Shown: positions 56,685 through 64,000 of the stretch, piece by piece
How the letters are laid out: each line of letters opens with the position of its first letter
How positions within the stretch are numbered: the stretch's first letter is position 1
Assembly: GCF_001714725.1 (NCBI RefSeq)
Contig: NZ_CP016447.1
Location: 2,991,001 to 3,055,000 of the forward strand
From: Acidovorax sp. RAC01
GTDB lineage: Bacteria > Pseudomonadota > Gammaproteobacteria > Burkholderiales > Burkholderiaceae_C
DNA length: 64,000 nt
Reading direction: 5' to 3'
Notes under the pieces: model-generated
Databases searched by the model: none
What the model saw: only the letters and a program-made list of their open reading frames with translations
Told to the model about the DNA's origin: nothing
Made by a program: the position numbers and the translations under genes

Positions 56685-57584
56685 ATGTTGAATGCGAGCC
56701 TGAGTGCGATTGATCAGTTTGTCGATGCCGTCTGGCTGGAGGACGGCCTCTCGCGCAACACGCTGGCGGCCTACCGGCGCGACCTCACGCTGTATGCCCA
56801 GTGGCTGGCCGAACAGCCCGATCCCCTGCCGCTGGATGCCACGGCCGAACACCACCTGCACGGCTATTTTGCGGCCCGACACGCGCAGACCCGCGCCACG
56901 TCGGCCAACCGGCGGCTCACGGTGCTGCGCCGTTATTTCCACTGGGCCCTGCGCGAGCGCCGCATTGCAGCCGACCCCACCGTGCGGCTGCAGGCTGCGC
57001 GCCAGCCACTGCGCGTGCCCAAGACGCTGTCGCAGGCGCAGGTCGAAGCGCTGCTGGACGCGCCCGATGTGGCCACGCCTCTGGGCCTGCGCGACCGCAC
57101 CATGCTGGAGCTGATGTACGCCAGCGGCCTGCGCGTGACGGAACTGGTCACGCTTAAAACATTTCAGGTGGGCCTGAACGAAGGCCTGCTGCGCGTGATG
57201 GGCAAGGGCAGCAAGGAGCGCCTGGTACCGTTTGGCGAGGTGGCACGCCAGTGGCTGGAGCGCTACCTGGCCGAGGCCCGCGGCCCCATCCTGGGCGGGC
57301 AGCAGACGGACGATCTGTTCGTGACCCAGCGCGGCAGCGGCATGACACGCGTGATGTTCTGGATGATCGTCAAGAAGTGGGCGCAGGTCGCGGGAATCCA
57401 CGCGCCGCTGTCGCCGCACACGCTGCGCCACGCGTTTGCCACGCACCTGCTCAACCACGGAGCCGACCTGCGCGTGGTGCAGCTACTGCTGGGGCATGCC
57501 GACATTTCCACCACCACCATCTACACGCATGTGGCGCGCGAGCGGCTCAAGACGCTGCACTCCCAGCACCATCCTCGGGGCTGA
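56685..57584 (+). CDS. xerD: Tyrosine recombinase XerD
   Basis: 299 residues; resolves chromosome dimers at dif with XerC. Catalytic residues are visible: Arg in ASGLRVTELV, Lys in GKGSKERLVP, His-x-x-Arg in SPHTLRHAFATHLL, His in LLGHADISTT and nucleophile Tyr in TIYTHV. Start is the ATG at 56685 (MLNASLSAIDQF); no Shine-Dalgarno is visible and a GTG at 56670 is also in frame. It lies between two Bug genes. Confidence 0.95.
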   Translation: MLNASLSAIDQFVDAVWLEDGLSRNTLAAYRRDLTLYAQWLAEQPDPLPLDATAEHHLHGYFAARHAQTRATSANRRLTVLRRYFHWALRERRIAADPTVRLQAARQPLRVPKTLSQAQVEALLDAPDVATPLGLRDRTMLELMYASGLRVTELVTLKTFQVGLNEGLLRVMGKGSKERLVPFGEVARQWLERYLAEARGPILGGQQTDDLFVTQRGSGMTRVMFWMIVKKWAQVAGIHAPLSPHTLRHAFATHLLNHGADLRVVQLLLGHADISTTTIYTHVARERLKTLHSQHHPRG

Positions 57585-57650
57585 CGGGCGCGCACCCGTT
57601 GCTGGCTGCCCCGGGCCATCCTTTTACCGACACTGTTTTCAAGGTTTCCC

Positions 57651-58637
57651 ATGCGCTTGATTGACCGACGCCGTTTCCACCACCTGGCCGCCGCTGCTGC
57701 TTTTGCTGCGGCATTTCCGGGCGCAGCCCTGGCCCAGGCCTGGCCCGCCAAACCCATCCGCATCATCGTGGCCTACCCGGCCGGTGGCGTGAGCGACAAC
57801 GTGGCCCGCGCGCTGGCCGACAAGCTGGCCGTGCAGCTGGGCACGCCTGTCGTCATCGAGAACAAGGCGGGCGCCAGCGGCAGCATCGGCATGGATGCCG
57901 TGGCCAAGGCGCCAGCAGACGGCTACACGCTGGGGTTTGCCGCCATCAGCCCGCTGGCGCTGAACCCGCACCTGGGCAAGTCTCCTTTTGACCCTGAAAA
58001 GGACATCGTGCCCGTGGTGAGCGTGATGTATTCACCCGTGGTGCTTCTGGCCACGCCTGCGAGCAAGGCCGCGGACTTTGCCGCGCTGGTCGAAGGCGCC
58101 CGGGCGCAGCCGGGGCAGGTGCGCTGGGCCACCTCGGGGCAGGCGTCGCTCGGGCACATCATGCTGGAGCAGATCGCGAGCAAGAGCCAGGTGCAGATCA
58201 CCCACATCCCCTACAAGGGCGGCGGCCAGCAGATGACCGACGCGTTGAGCGGGCAGTTCGAGGTGCTGTCCACCAACGCGGGGCCGGCGCTGCTGCAGCA
58301 CATCAAGGCGGGCAAGCTCAGGCCGCTGGCGGTGGGCGCGCCCGCGCGGCTCGATTCGCTGCCGCAGGTGCCTACGCTGGCCGAGCTGGGGCAGCCGGCC
58401 GCCAACCTGTCGTCGTTGTTCGGCCTGTTCGCACCGGCCAAAACGTCGCCAGCCGTGCTGGACCGCATCAACGCCGAGGTGAACAAGGCCCTGGCGCTGC
58501 CGGACGTGAAGGCGCGTCTGGAGGCGACCGACAACGTGCCCACGGGCGGCAGTGCGGCCGAGTTTGGGCGGCAGATCGCGCGCGAGTCTGAGAACAACGC
58601 ACGCATCATCCGTGCGGCGGGCATCCAGGGGATCTGA
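57651..58637 (+). CDS. Bug/TctC-family solute-binding protein, copy B
   Basis: 328 residues with a signal peptide containing RRRFHHLAAAAAFAAAFPG (cleavage near ALAQA). Family marks WPAKPIRIIVAYPAGGVSD, VVIENKAGASGSIGMDAV, HIPYKGGGQQMTDALSG and VLDRINAEVNKALAL are present. It is a distant paralogue of the protein at 55644-56609. No membrane partner is nearby; ligand unknown. Confidence 0.93.
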   Translation: MRLIDRRRFHHLAAAAAFAAAFPGAALAQAWPAKPIRIIVAYPAGGVSDNVARALADKLAVQLGTPVVIENKAGASGSIGMDAVAKAPADGYTLGFAAISPLALNPHLGKSPFDPEKDIVPVVSVMYSPVVLLATPASKAADFAALVEGARAQPGQVRWATSGQASLGHIMLEQIASKSQVQITHIPYKGGGQQMTDALSGQFEVLSTNAGPALLQHIKAGKLRPLAVGAPARLDSLPQVPTLAELGQPAANLSSLFGLFAPAKTSPAVLDRINAEVNKALALPDVKARLEATDNVPTGGSAAEFGRQIARESENNARIIRAAGIQGI

Positions 58638-58704
58638 CGCACGGCCCTGGCGCCTGGACCTGGGGTGCAGTGACCTTTTTGCAGCGGCGCCGCCGGAGCC
58701 CATG

Positions 58705-58731
58705 AAAAAAGGCCCTGCATGGCAGGGCCTT
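58705..58731 (-). terminator. Rho-independent terminator after the first EAL-HDOD gene (minus strand)
   Basis: Perfect 10-bp stem AAGGCCCTGC (58709-58718) / GCAGGGCCTT (58722-58731) with a 3-nt loop; the As at 58705-58710 give a T-run on the minus strand. It terminates transcription from the 60048-58768 gene. Confidence 0.9.
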
Positions 58732-58767
58732 CGAGGACATCGGGCAGGGGTTGTGCGCCCTGCAGGC

Positions 58768-60048
58768 TTATTCGCCGTCCAGGCTTTCGGCCCAGGTGAG
58801 CGCCTGCAGGTGGGCCCAGTTGACCTGGCGGTTCGACAGATGCAGCGCGTTGGCCGCGTTGGCAAACGCTACCTCATCGCCGCTTTCGCAGGCTTTCGTC
58901 AGCTCCAGGAAGGGCGCAAACACGCCGGTGCCACGCAGCAGTGCGTCCATCACCGGCTCGGGCAGGGCGACGGATTCCAGCGCTTTCTCCAGCGGCACGC
59001 CCAGCATGGTGTCCAGCAGTGAGAACACGCCGACCACGAACGCGTTGTCGCACTCTTCGGGTTCCAGCAGCTCTGCCGCGAGCAGCTCCATGAGGCGGCC
59101 CCGAACCACAGCGGTCTGTCCTACGGCTGGTGGCGCGCCACCCGCGCGCGATGTCGTCATGAGCAGGGCCGCCCAGCGGAACAGTTTTTTCAGCCCGAGG
59201 ATCATCACCGCGTGGCGGAACGACGTGATCTCGCACGACAGCCCGAACCCCGACGAATTGATGAAACGCAACAGGTTGAACGAGAGCGTGGGGTCCTTCT
59301 TGAGCAAGTCCTCGATCTCGGCGGTGCTGGCCTGCTTTCGCACCAGGTTGATCAGCTGGATGATGGTCGCCTGCGAAGGCCGGATGGTGGTGGCCTTGAC
59401 GAGGGCCGGCTTGGCAAACCAGTAGCCCTGGAAGAGCTTGACGCCCAGGTCGCGCATCAGCTCGTACTGCTCGGCGGTCTCGACTTTCTCGGCCACCAGC
59501 GTGGCCTGGCTGTATGTGGTGGCGAACTTGACCAGGGGCGCCGCCATCTCGGGCCTGAAGGCCTGCATGTCCAGCTTGATGAAGGCGCCCAGCGGCAGCC
59601 AGCTGGTGTAGGCGCGGCGAAGTGCCTGCTGATCGAAAGCCAGGCGAAAACCCCGCGTGCGCAGGGCCTGCAGTGTGGGGACGCGGCCCTCGATCTCCTC
59701 GGGGGTGGCCCCGTCTGGCAGCGGGGGCACTTCCAGCACCACTTTTTCAGGGTGAATCAGTTCCAGGTGTCCGCCAGAGAGACTGTCGTGCGTGCAGTTG
59801 ATGAACACGGTCTTCTTGCCGACCAGCGCTTCCGTGCCTGCGTACGACAGGGCGTTGAACAGCAGCGCGGCATCGCTGGCGGCCGTGTGGGAGTCGGATG
59901 CCGTGGAGCGGTCGAACAGCTCGTAGCCGTAGACAGCGCGTGACTCGTCAACGATGGCCTGGCGCGCAATGATGGCCAGGTTCTCGTCGACCGCAACAAG
60001 GTCTTGCGGGGCGGTTTCCGGGACATCGTGTTCGGGAGTACTCGGCAT
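58768..60048 (-). CDS. EAL-HDOD signalling protein, copy A
   Basis: 426 residues. The N-terminal half (about 20-215) is a degenerate EAL fold: YGYELFDRS stands at the EAL position, IKLDMQAF, AEKVET and FQGYWFAKP are retained, but the DDFG metal motif reads AFDQQALR, so c-di-GMP hydrolysis is doubtful. The C-terminal half is an HDOD domain (IEDLLKKDPTLSFNLLRFIN, GLKKLFRWAALL). Such proteins act in signalling, motility or biofilm control. Downstream paralogue of the gene at 60141-61409; 92 bp separates the two. Confidence 0.88.
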   Translation of the reverse strand: MPSTPEHDVPETAPQDLVAVDENLAIIARQAIVDESRAVYGYELFDRSTASDSHTAASDAALLFNALSYAGTEALVGKKTVFINCTHDSLSGGHLELIHPEKVVLEVPPLPDGATPEEIEGRVPTLQALRTRGFRLAFDQQALRRAYTSWLPLGAFIKLDMQAFRPEMAAPLVKFATTYSQATLVAEKVETAEQYELMRDLGVKLFQGYWFAKPALVKATTIRPSQATIIQLINLVRKQASTAEIEDLLKKDPTLSFNLLRFINSSGFGLSCEITSFRHAVMILGLKKLFRWAALLMTTSRAGGAPPAVGQTAVVRGRLMELLAAELLEPEECDNAFVVGVFSLLDTMLGVPLEKALESVALPEPVMDALLRGTGVFAPFLELTKACESGDEVAFANAANALHLSNRQVNWAHLQALTWAESLDGE

Positions 60049-60140
60049 GGAGGGTTCGCTTTGGAAAGATCAGAATTCGCTCTGATTCTAGACCCACCTG
60101 TTACGCCAGCGAACCCTTTGATACGACCGCAGCCCCGCGT

Positions 60141-61409
60141 TCAGTCTGTCAGCTGGTCAGCCCAGGCCAGGGCCTGCAGGTGCGCGAAGTTGATTTGCTG
60201 GCTGCTCAGGTGCAGCAGCCCGGCAGTCCGGTCAAAAGCCGCGTCGTCGCTCGATTCACATGCTTCTGCAAGGGTCAGGAGGTCGCCGAGGAACCCTTCC
60301 CGGCGCAGCAGCGCTGCGGCGACGGGCTCGGGCACGTTCAGCAGCCCCACGGCGGCATCCATGGGCATCGACAGCATCACGTCGAGCAGCGAAAAGATGC
60401 CCACCACGAATGCCTGGTCTGCTTCCTCGGGTGGCAGCGTCTCCAGCGCAAGCAGTTCCATCAGACGGCCTCGCACCACCGCAGTCTGTCCCAGCGACGA
60501 GGGCGCCCCGCCGCTTCGCGACGCCGTGAGCAGCAAGGCCGCCCAGCGGAAGAGCTTCTTGAGGCCCATCAGCATCACCGCCTGGCGGAAGGACGTGATC
60601 TCGCGGTTGAGACCAAACCCTGCCGAGTTGATAAGCCGCATGAGGTTGAACGCCAGCCCTGCATCCTTCTTGAGGACCTCCTCGATCTCGTCGGTGCTGG
60701 ACTGGTTACGTACCTGGTTGATCAGCTCGATGATGCTTGCCTGCGCTGGCGCCAGCAGCTTGGTCTCCACCAGAGAGGGCCGGGCAAACCAGTAGCCCTG
60801 GAACAGCTGCACCCCCTGGCTGGACACCATGTCGTACTGTTGCGCGGTTTCCACCTTCTCGGCGATCAGCTCGGCCTCGCAGTGTCGCCCGGCGTAACTG
60901 ATCAATACCGCCAGTTGGTCGGGCGCCAGCACCGAAAGGTCGAGCTTGATGTAGTCGGCCAAAGGCAGCCAGGGCGCGTAGGCCGACTGCAGCACGGTGT
61001 GGTTGAACGCCAGATGAAAGCCCCGTTCCCGCAGGCCGCTCAGGATGGGTGTGCGCATGGCCACCTCTTCGCTGGCAGCGTGGCCCAGCGCCGGGATCTC
61101 CAGCACCACTTTGTCAGGGTCCAGCAGTTCGAGGTGCCCCCCCGAGAGGCTCTCGTGCGTGCAGTTCACGAAGATGAGCTTCTTGCCCACCAATTCTTCG
61201 CTGCCAGCATGGGAAAGCGCGTTGAACACCAGGATGACATCGGTGGCGGCGGTGTGCGTGGCTGCAGTGCGCGAGCGGTTGAACAGTTCGTATCCCACGA
61301 CCATGTGCTGCGCATTGACGATGGCCTGGCGGGCGATCATGGCCACGGGCGAAGAGCCGCAGGAGGGCGGCGTTGCATTGGGAGTCTCATGCGGATGGGG
61401 CGAAGTCAT
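60141..61409 (-). CDS. EAL-HDOD signalling protein, copy B
   Basis: 422 residues; same architecture as copy A. YGYELFNRS-type text (VGYELFNRSRT), IKLDLSVLAPD, AEKVETAQQYD and FQGYWFARP are retained, and the DDFG position is AFNHTVLQ, so catalysis is again unlikely. HDOD: IEEVLKKDAGLAFNLMRLIN and GLKKLFRWAALLLTASRSGG. It is the first gene of the tandem pair on the minus strand. Possible cooperation with copy A is inference. Confidence 0.88.
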   Translation of the reverse strand: MTSPHPHETPNATPPSCGSSPVAMIARQAIVNAQHMVVGYELFNRSRTAATHTAATDVILVFNALSHAGSEELVGKKLIFVNCTHESLSGGHLELLDPDKVVLEIPALGHAASEEVAMRTPILSGLRERGFHLAFNHTVLQSAYAPWLPLADYIKLDLSVLAPDQLAVLISYAGRHCEAELIAEKVETAQQYDMVSSQGVQLFQGYWFARPSLVETKLLAPAQASIIELINQVRNQSSTDEIEEVLKKDAGLAFNLMRLINSAGFGLNREITSFRQAVMLMGLKKLFRWAALLLTASRSGGAPSSLGQTAVVRGRLMELLALETLPPEEADQAFVVGIFSLLDVMLSMPMDAAVGLLNVPEPVAAALLRREGFLGDLLTLAEACESSDDAAFDRTAGLLHLSSQQINFAHLQALAWADQLTD

Positions 61410-61489
61410 GGTTTAGGGTGTGCGTGGACCGTTGATGGGAATGCGCCGCATGCAGGCCGGATTCATCGTCGCTGGGTCATCGTCAGGGG

Positions 61490-62293
61490 TCAGACCTGCT
61501 GGAGCCAGCGAAGTTCTGTGTCGGTGAAACCAGCGCTGCGGCGAGCGGCTTCGTTGAACGGCGGCTTCAGTCGCGGGGCCTCGTACTGATGCACCAGGGT
61601 TCCATAGTGTGCCTCGGGGTCAATACCCTCGCGTTCGCACAGCCATCGGTACCAGTGGTTGCCAATGGCGACATGGCCGACCTCATCGTGCAGGATGGTG
61701 TCGAGGATGGCGGCGGCCGCCACCGCGTCCGGTGCACCGGCATTGCGCAGCTTGGCCTGGATCTGCGGCGTGGCGTCAAGCCCGCGGGCTTCGAGCGTGC
61801 GGGGCACCAGCGCCATGCGGGCCACGATGTCATGGCGGGTCTTCTCGCACATGGTCCACAGCCCCTGGTGGGCCGGAAAGTCGCCGTAGTCATGCCCCTG
61901 CGCGCGCAGGTGGTTGCGCAAAAGCTGAAAATGCGTGGCTTCCTCGGCAGCCACCCGCGTCCAGTCAAGGTAGTAGGCGCGCGGCATGCCGTCAAACCGC
62001 CACACGGCGTCAAGCGCCAGATTGATGGCATTGAACTCGATGTGTGCAATGGCGTGGATCAGGATGGCTCGGCCCGCGGGAGTGGCGGGCGAGCGGCGGG
62101 CCACGGCAGTGTGGGTCAGCAGCTCCGGACGGTCCGGGCGCCCCGGGAGTTCGGCGGGATCGCTCGGGCCTTCGGGGGCTGACTCTGCTATTGAAAAAGT
62201 AGCTGCCAGGGCATGCATTTCAAGCGCTGCGGCCACTTTTTGTTCGGGGTCTGCCAGGCGCAGGGTCTGCAGGGCACGGTGGCGAAGCTCCAT
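61490..62293 (-). CDS. DUF455 ferritin-like protein
   Basis: 267 residues. Ferritin-like di-iron marks: IHAIAHIEFNAINLALDAV, RVAAEEATHFQLLRNHL and TILHDEVGHVAIGNHWY (Glu and His ligand pairs). DUF455 proteins have unknown function; a redox or hydroxylase role is possible. N-terminal residues about 15-37 (ATFSIA) are encoded by a dispersed repeat. Start ATG at 62293. Diverges from the gamma-carbonic anhydrase. Confidence 0.86.
   Translation of the reverse strand: MELRHRALQTLRLADPEQKVAAALEMHALAATFSIAESAPEGPSDPAELPGRPDRPELLTHTAVARRSPATPAGRAILIHAIAHIEFNAINLALDAVWRFDGMPRAYYLDWTRVAAEEATHFQLLRNHLRAQGHDYGDFPAHQGLWTMCEKTRHDIVARMALVPRTLEARGLDATPQIQAKLRNAGAPDAVAAAAILDTILHDEVGHVAIGNHWYRWLCEREGIDPEAHYGTLVHQYEAPRLKPPFNEAARRSAGFTDTELRWLQQV
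62184..62250 (-). repeat. Dispersed hairpin repeat, copy 9 (in frame inside the DUF455 gene)
   Basis: The plus strand reads CTGCTATTGAAAAAGTAGCT, GCCAGGGCATGC, then AAGCGCTGCGGCC. In the coding direction it gives ALAATFSIAE with a rare ATA codon, in the same frame as copy 3 (ASVATFFIAG). Confidence 0.62.
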
Positions 62294-62402
62294 CCTACAA
62301 TTCTAGGCCGTTTCGGTGGGCGGACCGCATGCCCCCGGGGCTGCGCCGGCCCAGGGCGGCATTCTTGTGGTAACCAATTGATCTCGGCTAAAGGGGTGGG
62401 CA

Positions 62403-62927
62403 ATGGCAGTGTATGAACTTGACGGTGTGGCACCCCAGATGGCAGCAAGCGCCTGGGTGGCCGACAGCGCCCAGGTGATGGGCAACGTGGTGCTGGGCGA
62501 AGACGCCAGCGTGTGGTTTGGCACCGTGGTGCGCGGCGACACCGAATGCATCACCATCGGGGCTGGCTCCAACATCCAGGACGCCAGCGTGCTGCATGCC
62601 GACATCGGCAAGCCCCTGGTGGTGGGCGAGCGCGTGACGGTGGGCCACCAGGTCATGCTGCACGGCTGCACCATCGGCGATGAATCGTTGATCGGCATTG
62701 GTGCCGTGGTGCTCAACGGAGCGCGCATCGGCAAGAACTGCCTGGTGGGCGCCGGGGCGCTGGTCACCGAAGGCAAGGAGTTCCCCGATGGCTCGATGAT
62801 CATCGGCAGCCCTGCCAAGGCCGTGCGCGAGCTCACGCCCGAGCAGATCGAAGGCCTGCGCCAGAGCGCGCAGCACTACATTGACAACGCGCGCCGCTTC
62901 AAGAACGGCCTGCGCAAAATCGGCTGA
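62403..62927 (+). CDS. Gamma carbonic anhydrase family protein
   Basis: 174 residues; left-handed beta-helix of hexapeptide repeats, YrdA/PaaY-like. Metal-ligand His lie in VLHADIGK, VTVGHQVMLHGC; the start AVYELDGVAPQM and the end ELTPEQIEGLRQSAQHYIDNA are typical. Likely Zn/Fe-binding trimer; enzymatic activity in this subgroup is uncertain. hslO follows 27 bp on. Confidence 0.92.
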   Translation: MAVYELDGVAPQMAASAWVADSAQVMGNVVLGEDASVWFGTVVRGDTECITIGAGSNIQDASVLHADIGKPLVVGERVTVGHQVMLHGCTIGDESLIGIGAVVLNGARIGKNCLVGAGALVTEGKEFPDGSMIIGSPAKAVRELTPEQIEGLRQSAQHYIDNARRFKNGLRKIG

Positions 62928-62954
62928 TGGCCGAATTCCCCGGGAACCCCTTGC

Positions 62955-63947
62955 GTGTCTGAACTCCACAAGTTTCTTTTTGACGGGCTGCCAGTGCGCG
63001 GCATGATCGTGCGCCTGACCGACGCCTGGACCGACATCCTGCGCCGCCGCGCCGGCAACACCAGCACCGGTGCCTACCCGGCCCCCGTGCGCGAACTGCT
63101 GGGCGAGATGGCCGCTGCCGGCGTGCTGATGCAGTCCAACATCAAGTTCAACGGCGCGCTGGTGCTGCAGGTGTTTGGCGACGGGCCCGTGAAGCTGGCC
63201 GTGGCCGAGGTGCAGTCGGACCTGACCCTGCGCGCCACCGCCACCTTCAACAGCGAAGTGGCCGAGGGCGCGCGGCTGAGCGACATGGTCAATGTGGGCG
63301 GCGGCGGCCGCTGTGCCATCACGCTCGACCCCAAGGACCGCCACCCCGGCCAGCAGCCCTACCAGGGCGTGGTGCCGCTGCACGGCGACCGGGGCGAAAA
63401 GCTCAACCGGCTCTCTGACGTGCTGCAGCACTACATGCTGCAGTCCGAACAGCTTGATACCGTGCTGGTGCTGGCTGCCAACGACCAGGTCGCAGCGGGC
63501 CTGCTGATCCAGCGCATGCCGGTCAAGGGCGAGGGCAACCTGGCCGCCAGCCTGACGCACCGCGAAAACGAGGACCAGATCGGCCACAACGAGGACTACA
63601 ACCGCATCGCCCACCTGGCCTCCAGCCTGAGCCGCGAGGAACTGCTGACGCTGGACGTGGACACCATCCTGCGCCGCCTCTTCTGGGAAGAAAAGGTGCT
63701 GCGCTTTGAGCCCCAGCAGGGCGCCAGCGGCCCGCGTTTTGCCTGCACCTGCAGCCGCGAACGCGTGAGCAACATGTTGCGCAGCCTGGGGGCGGAAGAA
63801 GCCGAGAGCATCCTGGCCGAGCGCGAGGACATCGAAGTGGGCTGCGAGTTTTGCGGCCAGCAATACCGTTTTGACGCAGTGGACGCCGCGCAGATCTTTG
63901 TCTCGCCCGCGGTGAGCCAGCCGCCCGGGCCGACCCACATCCAGTAG
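62955..63947 (+). CDS. hslO: Hsp33 redox-regulated chaperone
   Basis: 330 residues from GTG at 62955 (VSELHKFLFDGLPVRG). Hsp33 is a holdase turned on by oxidation. The Zn-binding switch is intact near the C-terminus: FACTCSRERV (CxC) and EVGCEFCGQQY (CxxC). N-terminal core: MQSNIKFNGALVLQVFGDGP and GRCAITLD. The end has a short extra tail. Pairing with gamma-carbonic anhydrase suggests one transcript. Confidence 0.96.
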   Translation: MSELHKFLFDGLPVRGMIVRLTDAWTDILRRRAGNTSTGAYPAPVRELLGEMAAAGVLMQSNIKFNGALVLQVFGDGPVKLAVAEVQSDLTLRATATFNSEVAEGARLSDMVNVGGGGRCAITLDPKDRHPGQQPYQGVVPLHGDRGEKLNRLSDVLQHYMLQSEQLDTVLVLAANDQVAAGLLIQRMPVKGEGNLAASLTHRENEDQIGHNEDYNRIAHLASSLSREELLTLDVDTILRRLFWEEKVLRFEPQQGASGPRFACTCSRERVSNMLRSLGAEEAESILAEREDIEVGCEFCGQQYRFDAVDAAQIFVSPAVSQPPGPTHIQ

Positions 63948-64000
63948 GGGCAAGGCGCAGGCGGCGGTGTTGTCTGTGCAGCCTGCTGCGCAGGCGCACC

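Noticed and set aside
63948..64000. Possible start of another gene at the right edge
   Set aside because: Only 53 bp remain after hslO; a small GCCTGC/GCAGGC hairpin is seen but no gene can be supported.
1..64000. Search for CRISPR arrays, prophage, insertion sequences and restriction or toxin genes
   Set aside because: No regularly spaced repeats, transposase motifs, integrase other than XerD, or methylase motifs were found by reading.

Overview
The window is a 64 kb, high-GC chromosomal segment of a betaproteobacterium, order Burkholderiales, most likely family Comamonadaceae and Acidovorax-like. Supporting signs are the complete 14-gene nuo operon followed by small DUF2818 and DUF1178 genes, two Bug/TctC-type solute-binding proteins, a MutL with endonuclease motifs, and several short AT-richer hairpin repeats of the kind I associate with Comamonadaceae. 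The family call is inference from content; I could not run a database search.

Layout. 0.1-20.7 kb is core: the end of rpsO, the pnp leader and pnp, a quinone oxidoreductase, tpiA, secG, a tRNA-Leu(GAG) and then nuoA-N with DUF2818 and DUF1178, all on the plus strand. 21.2-28.3 kb is transport: an MsbA-like exporter on the minus strand diverging from a five-gene branched-chain-amino-acid-type ABC uptake operon (two ATPases, binding protein, two permeases). 28.5-37.9 kb holds the parts of a LolCDE/AttH-like ABC module (secreted lipocalin-fold protein, FtsX-type permease, ATPase), interleaved with a cysteine-synthase-family enzyme, a LysR regulator, DUF2214, an unknown secreted protein and an Hsp20 gene with a sigma-32-like promoter. 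37.9-53.8 kb contains miaA, mutL, amiC, tsaE and queG in the order seen in the classical queG/tsaE-ami-mutL-miaA cluster, but spread apart by other genes: MFS transporter, hydrolase lipoprotein, pilU, gdhA, glpQ, dedA, a glycine-zipper lipoprotein and a chemotaxis receptor. 53.9-64 kb has a GDSL esterase, an AEC permease, two Bug binding proteins flanking xerD, a tandem pair of EAL-HDOD proteins, a DUF455 ferritin-like protein, a gamma-carbonic anhydrase and hslO.

How it fits together. Complex I dominates the first third. The rest mixes envelope biogenesis and export, nutrient uptake, signalling (MCP, EAL-HDOD, PilU), DNA/tRNA maintenance (MutL, MiaA, TsaE, QueG, XerD) and stress proteins (Hsp20, Hsp33). 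I see no prophage, IS element, CRISPR array or restriction system.

The most interesting signal is a family of about 55-75 bp hairpin-like repeats. At least eight copies, probably nine, occur outside the nuo operon. Several lie in frame inside essential or housekeeping coding regions (mutL, miaA, an ABC permease, a DUF455 gene and possibly tsaE). They resemble in behaviour the Rickettsia palindromic elements. Other points of note are a putative RNase III-type hairpin before pnp, a LivF Walker A Lys-to-Arg change, back-to-back tsaE and queG start codons, and xerD starting immediately after a terminator.
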